The notes below the pieces were generated by a model. It did no database searches. It saw nothing but the letters and a program-made list of their open reading frames with translations, and was not told the origin of the DNA. The translations under genes were made by a program, and so were the position numbers. A stretch of DNA of 61,120 nucleotides from CAZJYI01 sp964550025 (GTDB taxonomy: Bacteria > Verrucomicrobiota > Kiritimatiellia > UBA8416 > CAYOBW01), in NCBI GenBank assembly GCA_964550025.1, contig CAZJYI010000059.1, positions 1 to 61,120 of the forward strand, in the 5' to 3' direction. This document shows, in pieces, positions 43,998-51,468 of this stretch (the first letter of the stretch is position 1; the number at the start of each line of letters is the position of its first letter).

Positions 43998-45391
43998 TCG
44001 TTCACTCCATTCTTGAACTCCTCCGAACCGTAGTACCCGGCGCTTCTGCCGCCGGTCTTCCGCCACCACGCATCCGCGCGAGCCGTAAGCGCCCTGCGCT
44101 GCTCCCCGTAGCCGGGGTCATCGATTACATTGCGCAGCTCATCGGGATCGTTGGCCAGATCGTACAGTTCCTCGAAGTCATCGCCGCCGTAATACCGCAC
44201 ATACTTCATCGTCGCGGTGCGCACGCCGTAGAAAGGGTGTATGCCCCACCAGGCGGCGTAGTGCTCGAAGAAGACGCACTCGTCACCGGTCGGTGCTTCA
44301 CGCCGCAGCGCCTGCGCCACGTCACTTCCCGCGAATGGCTGCGACGGCTCAATCCCCGCCAGCTCCAGCAGGGCGCCGGGCAGGTCGGTGGAGATGACGG
44401 GTTCCTCGATGGTCGCACGTTTGCGCTCCATACCCACCGGCAACTTCATGATACAGGGAACGTTGTAGAGTTCCTCGTACGGCATCGTGCCCTTTCGACG
44501 CAACCGATGCCCGCCCATCATGTCGCCATGGTCGGTGAAGAAGAGCACAATGGTATCGTCCCACATGTCCTTCTCTTTGAATACGTCGATGATGCGGCCG
44601 CAGGCCTTGTCGACAGCGGCTATCAGCGTGTAGTACTGCGCCATCTCTTCGCGAAGTTGCCGTTCACTTTCGAGCTCGTGCGGGCCGCCTTTGGCGTGGT
44701 CCTTGAGAAAGGCCGGCTTCCCCTCGAAGGTCTCTTCATGGTAGCTCTTTGGGAGAATCATGTCCTCCGACTTGAAGCGCGCTTGCCATTCGGCTTCCCA
44801 GTAGAAAGGCGGATGCGGCAGGTTGGTGTCGAACATGAAGAACAGCGGCTTCTCACCGGGCTGATACCCTTCAAGCCACGCCAGTCCCTCGTCCAGCGCC
44901 TTATAGTGGGTGGATTGGCTTTTGCTGTTGGCTGTATGCCCGTCACCGCCACTGGCCAGGTTCTCTTCACGCGCCTTGATCCGTTCGACCGGCTCCTTTC
45001 CTTTCGGGAAATGCCCGTCCAGGCATTCCCCGACATCAAATCCCAGTGTGCGCAACGGCGCACCCAGGTGGCTCTTGCCGAAGTGGGCCGTGGTGTAGCC
45101 GGCCTCCTGAAAATCATGGATGAACGTTCGGCTTCTGGGGGTCAGGGTCCCGCAATGACCGTGAAACCCGAAGTTCACCATCACGTTGCACTCGTGCGGC
45201 GACATGCCGGTCACGAAGGCGCAGCGCGACGGAACACACTGGCCATGCACGCTGATGGCATTGCTGAAATGCACGCCTTCGGCCGCGAGCGCGTCCAGGT
45301 TCGGGGTATGGGCGATGCCGTCGACGAAACCCATGCGCCCGGCCTGCATCTGGTCGCACATGAGTATCAGCACGTTCGGTAGAGATTGCAT
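43994..45391 (-). CDS. Sulfatase (arylsulfatase family), cytoplasmic
   Basis: 465 residues from ATG 45391, with AGGA eight bases upstream; an ATG nine bases earlier is an alternative. LPNVLILMCDQMQAGRMGFVDG, GQCVPSRCAFVTGMSPHECNVM (formylglycine Cys52), TTAHFGKSHLGAPLRTLG, FFMFDTNLPHPPFYW and VLFFTDHGDMMGGHRLRRKGT give a complete sulfatase active site. There is no signal peptide. Its stop is coupled by ATGA to the sialate esterase remnant. A longer frame to 45889 overlaps the end of the 1391-residue protein and is not real. Confidence 0.87.
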   Translation of the reverse strand: MQSLPNVLILMCDQMQAGRMGFVDGIAHTPNLDALAAEGVHFSNAISVHGQCVPSRCAFVTGMSPHECNVMVNFGFHGHCGTLTPRSRTFIHDFQEAGYTTAHFGKSHLGAPLRTLGFDVGECLDGHFPKGKEPVERIKAREENLASGGDGHTANSKSQSTHYKALDEGLAWLEGYQPGEKPLFFMFDTNLPHPPFYWEAEWQARFKSEDMILPKSYHEETFEGKPAFLKDHAKGGPHELESERQLREEMAQYYTLIAAVDKACGRIIDVFKEKDMWDDTIVLFFTDHGDMMGGHRLRRKGTMPYEELYNVPCIMKLPVGMERKRATIEEPVISTDLPGALLELAGIEPSQPFAGSDVAQALRREAPTGDECVFFEHYAAWWGIHPFYGVRTATMKYVRYYGGDDFEELYDLANDPDELRNVIDDPGYGEQRRALTARADAWWRKTGGRSAGYYGSEEFKNGVNE

Positions 45392-45452
45392 ATGCAACAT
45401 CCTGTCGTCCGTGGTCTTCCTTGAAGCGATCCGCCAACAAGTCGAAATCGGA

Positions 45453-45483
45453 ATCATACCCCAATACACGGTGGCGCAAACAA
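45453..45483 (-). promoter_or_regulatory. Candidate promoter of the sulfatase at 45391
   Basis: On the - strand TTGTTT (45483-45478) and TATGAT (45458-45453) are spaced 19 bases, about 60 bases before the sulfatase start. The -10 box is good, the -35 box and spacing are poor. Confidence 0.35.
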
Positions 45484-45484
45484 G

Positions 45485-45514
45485 GCGTTTGCGACACAAA
45501 CACCCCGCAAACGC
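45485..45514. promoter_or_regulatory. Inverted repeat, operator or 3' hairpin
   Basis: GCGTTTGC (45485-45492) and GCAAACGC (45507-45514) form a perfect 8-bp inverted repeat with a 14-base centre. It lies after the stop of the HEAT/ThuA gene and just upstream of the candidate promoter, so it could be a terminator-like hairpin or an operator. Confidence 0.35.
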
Positions 45515-45531
45515 GGCAACCAGCGCAATCG

Positions 45532-48500
45532 CTACAAACGGGCCGTCCAGAGTATTGCATTGAGCAGCAGTCGTCGGAAGTCCGGATTCTGGAAGGACGA
45601 GTGAAAGTGGGGGCCGGTGCAGCAGAGGGCGCGCCCCCCGCCAGGGCGCTCGAAGGCCCAGGCAATCACCTGGTCCCCGGGCTCCCCAACCGCGGGCTCC
45701 GCCCTGAGGATCGGCGTGAGTTTGCCGCTGTCCAGCGCGAACAGGATGCGCCGATAGAACTCCTCGCGCGGGAATGTCATGTCCTTCACGCCGCGGCTGA
45801 CGGGATGCGCGGGGTTGACGACCGTGGCCGTGACGTTGCTTACCATGGGGTGGGTGGAATAGCCCTTCTTCTTGTTGCCGCCGGCCCATCTGAGCTGGAA
45901 CGCCTCGGCATCCTCACCGACCGCCGTGGCCGCGTGCAGACAGACCAGGCCCGTCCCGCCGGCCATGAGCGCATCCAACTTCCGCAACACGGCGGGGGTC
46001 GCGGCACGAAAGAGGTGCCTTTCCCACCCCTCCCACATCAGGACGATCGCGGACGCGCCGTCGAGCTCCGAGAGGTCATCGGGCAACCTGTCCAGGTATA
46101 GTACGGTCTCGATGTCGTGGCCGGTCTCGAGACCGTCCACCCAACTCTTCAGTAATGCCGCGCCGGCCCTGTGGTCGTGCTCGCCGGGGCCGTGACTGTC
46201 CGCACCGCCGATGAAGACAATTCTCCGGCCATGCCCTACCTTCTTCGTCCCGGCAGATGTCGCCGCGCTCGCCATGCCCTGCCATGCCTTCATCGACGAC
46301 GTCAGATGCGTCCGGGCATCGCCGCCTATGCCCCAGCACATCAGCCCCACGGGGCCTTCGTAGTCGAGTTCACGCAGAGTCCCCAGCACCGACCCCACGT
46401 CAAAGCCCCCCTGCCCCAGCGGCAGCACCCTCGCCTTCTCCGCCGATGGGCTGCCGTTGATGCTGACGGCCTTCAGCCACGGCGCGCTCTGTTTGAGAAC
46501 GGCGGCGACATCACGGTCCGGATCACGGTTGATCCAGTGGTGCAGGTTGAACATGATGCCCGTTTCGGCAGGACGGTCCAGCTTGCGCAGGATGCGTACG
46601 CCTTCGCCTGCCGTCTCCACGTAGTCACCGGTGTGAGGATAGATGACGGTCTGGATACCGTACGGCTTGGCAATGTCGGCAATCCGACCCAGCACGGCGA
46701 CGGCCTTGTTGTCGAGGTCCCCGCTGCGATCCGCCAGCAGCAGCACTACCAACTGGCTTCCATGCGCTTTCAAGGTCGGCATGATTTGCTTGACCCGATC
46801 GAAATCGACCGGCGGGTCGCGGGTCAAGTGCACGCGCGCATACGCCTGGTACAACCGCAGCCCCTGCCCGGCCAGCGACTGCGCCCGCTGCTCTACGGTC
46901 GCGTTGGGCGGGTACCCGAGGTTGCCGTAGCCGAGGGTCTTGCACAGGTGGCCGCAGCCGTCGTACCCGAGCTCACGGAACAATGCCGCCTGCCGGGCCA
47001 GCGAGCGTTTTGCCGAGTCGTGGTGCGACATGCAGAAAGCGAAGAACGGCCACTCGCCGGCGCCCTTCTGCCGCGCCGCCGCCGATTCCGGCGCCGGCTC
47101 CGGACGGCACGGCCCCACAGCTTCGGCCGTCCAACAGGCCGATATGTTGTCGATCAGGACCACACCGTTTGGCCCCGCAACGTCACGCTGAACCAATCGG
47201 AGCCAGAGCGGTTCGCCTTCGCTTCCGGCCTTGCCGGTCGGCAGGCTGCGGATCGCCTCATCGACACCGCCGTTGACCGGCAGGGCCAGGTCTGTCGTGG
47301 CGGCCAGGCGGCGCGCCCCGAGCCCTGCCAGGCTGCACCCCTCGGCGGCCTGCTTCGCATTGCCGCCCGCCCACAACTCCAGCGTCAACCGGCTGTCCGG
47401 AAGGATGGAGCGATTGCCGATGGTCAGGGTCACCGTCAAGAACCGCTCTGCCTGCCACGCCCCGACCTGCTGGTAGACACTGCCCGGCAGTCCCGGCTGC
47501 CCGATCAGCTCGAGCCACTGGTTGCCGTGCGGCGTCACAGGCATTCCGTTTCTTCCCTCGCGCATCACGAAGCCGCCGACAAAAGGCCGGTTCCCGGCGC
47601 GCTCCTCCAGCCAATCGGCCACCCTGGTCGTCTCCAGATCCTGGTCCCGCTCGAAGCTGGCATTGCTAATGACCAGCTCACCCTCGACCATGAGGCACTG
47701 TGCCAGAACCTGCCTGGCGCCGTTCACGTTGTGGGCGTTCCGGCTTGTTGCGATCACCTTTTTCATGACACTTCGCACTTTGCCGGGGATCACGGCGCGA
47801 ACGGCGCCATCCTCCCGGGTGATCGCGACCAGGGCTGTGGCGGCCTCCTCCCGCAGGGCGGGGTCATCCAGATGTCTCAGGCCCAGCTCGAACGCGTCAA
47901 CGCAGGGCAGCTTGCCCAGTTCACTGAGCACCAGGCGTTTCTCATCGACACGAGCCGATGCGTCGAGAGCCTTCCGGCACCAGGCCGTCTTCCGCTTCGG
48001 CGTTGCCGCCGCCAAGCTGATCATCCTGACGTATCCACGGAGGGCGATGATCCTGAGCGCCGGATCCTTCTCCGTCTGCGCCAGGGCCCAGACCGTATCC
48101 ATGGGTGCCGCGTTCGGCCAGTTACTGAGCCCACGGACCGCTACGCCCCTCACCACAGGGTCCGTGCCTTTCGCCGCCGCGCCGACCCATTCGACAGCGG
48201 CAGGGTTCCCCAGTGCCGACAGCCTGCGAAGGAAGACGGCCCGGGCCGTTGCCGATGCGCCGCGGCAGCCGTCCATCAGCAGCCGGGTGCATGCTTCCGG
48301 GTCCGACCGTCCGCACACGGCGACCAGCGCTTTCGCCGCATGGGCGGCAGCCCCGTCAGACCTGATCATTTCGATCAACGTGGGTAGTGCGCGAATGTCG
48401 CCCAACACTTTCATCGCTTCTGCAATGGCAACCAGTGGCGCACCATCGCTTCTGCCTGCGAGCGCGATGAGTGCGGGAAGCGCGCCGCTGTGGTTTCTGC

Positions 48501-49707
48501 CGGCGAGCAGCCGAACACAGAGCTCGCCGGTGCGGGCCTCCGCCGCGTCCAGCCGCTGCACCAGGAGGTCGTCAACCTCAGCGTCGGCAAGTTTCACCAG
48601 CGCACCAAACGCAGGGGTCTTCTCCGGGCTCTCGTGCCTCAATGCACATTGCAGCAGGGCATCGACATCCTCTGCCCGCCCCAGTGTGCCGAGCGCTTCG
48701 GCCGCCGCGGCGGCGACAGAGGCGTCCTCGCTTGTCAGCTGTGCCCGGATCGCCCCCGCGGCCCCGCCATGGCGGCATCCCGCCAGAAGCGCGATGGCAT
48801 CCCTTCTCGATTCAGGCGGGAAACCCGGCAAGCCCGCCGCAACGGCATCCAGTGCCGCCGCGTCACGCTCTCGGACCAACACCACCGCCACGGCCCGTCG
48901 CCACGACGCGTTCGCGGTCCGGAAGGCCGAAAGCACCTCGTTCCTTGCAGAGGCTCTGCCGCTCCGGACCAGGCCGCGTAGAGCCGCGTACCGTACATGC
49001 CGCCGTTCGGAGCGACAAAGAGCGGCATAGACCTTGCCGGCAGCGGTCCGGTCGGTCTTCGGGTTGTCGGCACAGGTCAGGCACGCGTCCACCCAGGCGT
49101 CCTGTAACTCAGCGTCGGGGCTGCAGTCCATCAACCGGGTCACGGCCTCGGTGCCACCGATGCGCGCTGCCGCCTGGTAGGCCGCGCGCGCCACCCGCGG
49201 ATCGGGGTCCCGGAACAACGCGGCGACGGGCGGCAGGCCGGCGGCAGCCCCACTTTCGCCCATGGCAACCACGATCGCCGCCTTCTGCAACCCCCGGGCG
49301 CCGTTGAGGGCCCGCGCCAGCGTGGTCTCCGCCAGGGAACCCCGGATGTGGCGCAGGGCATACAGCGCCATGTGCGTTGTTTCAGGGGTCTTCAGCAGTG
49401 CACCCAACACGGGGACGGAGGCCTGTGTGCCCGCGTGCCGCAGGAGTCTGCATGCAGCGTCCTTTGCCGGCAGCCCTACGCTCGAATCCCGCAGAATACC
49501 GTGGAATGCGGTTTCCAGTTCCCGCCTGCCGGCATCATCCTCCGAGCGAATAAACGCCTCCGCCGCCAGCAGCGCCCGGCTGCCCTTCCCATACTCGTAG
49601 TCCCTGATGCCCTTGGCCAATTCGGACACGTTGCCGGACGGTTCCCCCGCCGCACCCACAGCCACCGCCGCAACAACCGCGGGCATCAAGCATCGAAGGT
49701 GTCTCAT
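45532..49707 (-). CDS. Giant secreted protein: HEAT repeats, beta-sandwich, TIM barrel and ThuA domain
   Basis: 1391 residues from ATG 49707. A signal peptide (CLMPAVVAAVAVGAAG) is followed by about 650 residues of HEAT repeats (ALLKTPETTHMALYALRHI; VAALFRDPDPRVARAAYQAAARI). Residues about 680-880 are a beta-rich, carbohydrate-binding-like module (ISNASFERDQDLETTRVADW; LTLELWAGGNAKQ). Residues about 884-1140 are a xylose-isomerase-type TIM barrel (LFRELGYDGCGHL, TGIMFNLHHWINRD), and 1158-1391 a ThuA/glutamine-amidotransferase-like domain (RRIVFIGGADSHGPGEHDHRAG, GLVCLHAATAVGEDAE). ThuA and TIM-barrel proteins usually act on sugars or keto-sugars; here both are exported and tied to a repeat scaffold. 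It is preceded by the Gfo/Idh/MocA gene, a common ThuA partner. Confidence 0.82.
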   Translation of the reverse strand: MRHLRCLMPAVVAAVAVGAAGEPSGNVSELAKGIRDYEYGKGSRALLAAEAFIRSEDDAGRRELETAFHGILRDSSVGLPAKDAACRLLRHAGTQASVPVLGALLKTPETTHMALYALRHIRGSLAETTLARALNGARGLQKAAIVVAMGESGAAAGLPPVAALFRDPDPRVARAAYQAAARIGGTEAVTRLMDCSPDAELQDAWVDACLTCADNPKTDRTAAGKVYAALCRSERRHVRYAALRGLVRSGRASARNEVLSAFRTANASWRRAVAVVLVRERDAAALDAVAAGLPGFPPESRRDAIALLAGCRHGGAAGAIRAQLTSEDASVAAAAAEALGTLGRAEDVDALLQCALRHESPEKTPAFGALVKLADAEVDDLLVQRLDAAEARTGELCVRLLAGRNHSGALPALIALAGRSDGAPLVAIAEAMKVLGDIRALPTLIEMIRSDGAAAHAAKALVAVCGRSDPEACTRLLMDGCRGASATARAVFLRRLSALGNPAAVEWVGAAAKGTDPVVRGVAVRGLSNWPNAAPMDTVWALAQTEKDPALRIIALRGYVRMISLAAATPKRKTAWCRKALDASARVDEKRLVLSELGKLPCVDAFELGLRHLDDPALREEAATALVAITREDGAVRAVIPGKVRSVMKKVIATSRNAHNVNGARQVLAQCLMVEGELVISNASFERDQDLETTRVADWLEERAGNRPFVGGFVMREGRNGMPVTPHGNQWLELIGQPGLPGSVYQQVGAWQAERFLTVTLTIGNRSILPDSRLTLELWAGGNAKQAAEGCSLAGLGARRLAATTDLALPVNGGVDEAIRSLPTGKAGSEGEPLWLRLVQRDVAGPNGVVLIDNISACWTAEAVGPCRPEPAPESAAARQKGAGEWPFFAFCMSHHDSAKRSLARQAALFRELGYDGCGHLCKTLGYGNLGYPPNATVEQRAQSLAGQGLRLYQAYARVHLTRDPPVDFDRVKQIMPTLKAHGSQLVVLLLADRSGDLDNKAVAVLGRIADIAKPYGIQTVIYPHTGDYVETAGEGVRILRKLDRPAETGIMFNLHHWINRDPDRDVAAVLKQSAPWLKAVSINGSPSAEKARVLPLGQGGFDVGSVLGTLRELDYEGPVGLMCWGIGGDARTHLTSSMKAWQGMASAATSAGTKKVGHGRRIVFIGGADSHGPGEHDHRAGAALLKSWVDGLETGHDIETVLYLDRLPDDLSELDGASAIVLMWEGWERHLFRAATPAVLRKLDALMAGGTGLVCLHAATAVGEDAEAFQLRWAGGNKKKGYSTHPMVSNVTATVVNPAHPVSRGVKDMTFPREEFYRRILFALDSGKLTPILRAEPAVGEPGDQVIAWAFERPGGGRALCCTGPHFHSSFQNPDFRRLLLNAILWTARL

Positions 49708-49719
49708 AGTTCCTTCTTC

Positions 49720-50988
49720 CTACACCTGCCACGGGGCTCGCATGGTCCGGGACAGCAGCCGGTTCGCCTCGTCGTCCCCCGGGAAGGTCTCCCGGTCGGG
49801 GTCCCACTTTACTGTCCTACCGAGCCTCATCGCGATGTCACACAGCAGGCTGATTGACGTGGAGCGATGCGCGATTTCAGCGGGGCTGACGGTCCGGCGC
49901 CTGCTCTTGACGCAATCCAGGAAATTGCCTGCGTGGTCTCGCGACTCGAGCAGATGGGTCTCATGGGGCAGGATGGCCGAGGTCTTGAGCGTGTCCGGCG
50001 TGGTCTGAAGGACGTTTCCGCGACGCACGTATACCGACCCTTCCGTGCCCTGGAACTTCACGCCCTGCGGTGCTTTGCTGTTGTCCACGTGAATCAGCCT
50101 GACCCCGTCGGCAAACAGGCATTCAGCCCGCCATTTCTCGGCAATGTGGCAATATTCCCGGGTCGAGTAGTCGCCCTTCCCCCGTATCTCGACGGGCCCG
50201 CTCAGTTCGCTCCCGTGTCCCCACTGCGCAACGTCGGCATGATGCACGCCCCAGGTGGAGAGGAACCCCGGTGCGTAGTCCGGCATCCCGGCCCATCGGT
50301 CGTCCAACGCCTGCCCCACGTACGGGATCACGGGAGCCGGTCCCAACCACATGTCGAAGTCCAGCGCTTTCGGCGGGGGCGCCGGAGGAAACAGCTTGTC
50401 GATCCCGCCACCCGGCACGGACACCGTGATGGTCTTCAGCTGCCCGATGCGCCCATTGCGTACGAGCTCGCAGGCATACCTAAAATTCCGCTCCGACCGC
50501 TGCTGTGTTCCAAACTGGAAGATCCGGCCATATCGCTCGATGGCCCTGCAGAGACTTCGCCCTTCGGCAATCGTCGTCCCCAGCGACTTCTCGCAGTACA
50601 TGTCCTTGCCGGCCCTGGCGGCCGCAACCCCGATCGGCACGTGCCAGTGCTCCGGCGTGGCGATGACGACGGCGTCGATGTCCGCGCGCGCCAACAGTTC
50701 CCGGAAGTCCGTGTACGCGTGCTCGGTTTTGAGCCGGCGCTTCGAATTCTGCGCGCGATCCGACCACACGTCGCAGGTCGCAACAGCCTGGACATCGGCC
50801 CGCAGGAACCCCGGGGCAATCTGGCGTCCCCGTACGCCCTGGCCTATGAACGCCAGGCCGATGCGGTTGCTCGGCGCGACGCCACCGCCGCGCCCGAGTA
50901 CCGACGCGGGGACCACGCCTACGCCCAGAGTCGCAGCACAGGATGCCGTCCTCTGCAAGAACCGTCTTCGGCTGATTGATGTCTTCAT
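49720..50988 (-). CDS. Gfo/Idh/MocA-family oxidoreductase with Tat signal
   Basis: 422 residues from ATG 50988. The Tat signal SRRRFLQRTASCAATLGVGVV is at the N-terminus, so the folded protein with NAD(P) is exported. The dinucleotide motif is IGLAFIGQGVRG, followed by DAVVIATPEHWHVPIGVAAARAGKDMYCEKSLG with the EK catalytic pair, and a C-terminal domain with GTEGSVYVRRG. The family oxidises or reduces sugars and cyclitols at ring carbons. It lies 12 bases upstream of the HEAT/TIM/ThuA gene and may supply or use its product. A frame running back to 51138 reads through the intergenic region. Confidence 0.87.
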   Translation of the reverse strand: MKTSISRRRFLQRTASCAATLGVGVVPASVLGRGGGVAPSNRIGLAFIGQGVRGRQIAPGFLRADVQAVATCDVWSDRAQNSKRRLKTEHAYTDFRELLARADIDAVVIATPEHWHVPIGVAAARAGKDMYCEKSLGTTIAEGRSLCRAIERYGRIFQFGTQQRSERNFRYACELVRNGRIGQLKTITVSVPGGGIDKLFPPAPPPKALDFDMWLGPAPVIPYVGQALDDRWAGMPDYAPGFLSTWGVHHADVAQWGHGSELSGPVEIRGKGDYSTREYCHIAEKWRAECLFADGVRLIHVDNSKAPQGVKFQGTEGSVYVRRGNVLQTTPDTLKTSAILPHETHLLESRDHAGNFLDCVKSRRRTVSPAEIAHRSTSISLLCDIAMRLGRTVKWDPDRETFPGDDEANRLLSRTMRAPWQV

Positions 50989-51468
50989 CACGGATCCTCT
51001 CCTCCACAAGAGTGCGTCGCCTGCCTGTTCAACTTCTCCCGTTTCTCTGTTCGGAGTGGCCGGAAAGATGATGCCGCTTCTCCCCGGGTACCTGCTGCCA
51101 GGCCAAGTGAATGTACACAAGCACAGTATCCGATGCACGACAATGCAGACCGGACTTGCACAACACGGACCTCGAGCATGTCACGGTGTGGCATTCGCCC
51201 TGTCGCCAGGCGTCTCTGGTTGCTGGCGCCAAGGCCTCATGGGCTTCGTCTCCAACCCTGTCTTTGAGGATGTCGCGACCGCCGGAAGCGGCACCAGTAC
51301 GAGTCGTCGCCCCCTCGGCTCGGGCATTCGGACCTCTCAATCTCGTCGCAAACTGGGGGTGGATCTGTCGCAAAGGGACTCTGGCTGTGTAACGGTGGGA
51401 GCGCTATGATGCTTCTCCTTTTGTGGGGTGGCATGGATCGGAAGAACTTGAAGATGGAGGAGTACCGA
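50989..51468. promoter_or_regulatory. Divergent gene-free region between Gfo/Idh/MocA and SGNH/PA14 genes
   Basis: No coding frame with support is visible in these 480 bases. A TATGAT box at 51405-51410 lies 58 bases before the ATG at 51469 but has no good -35 partner. The region should carry the promoters for the island head and for the secreted esterase. Confidence 0.35.

Noticed and set aside
46171..48387. 738-residue + strand frame over the HEAT/ThuA gene
   Set aside because: Shadow of the - strand gene with no start signal or recognisable domains.
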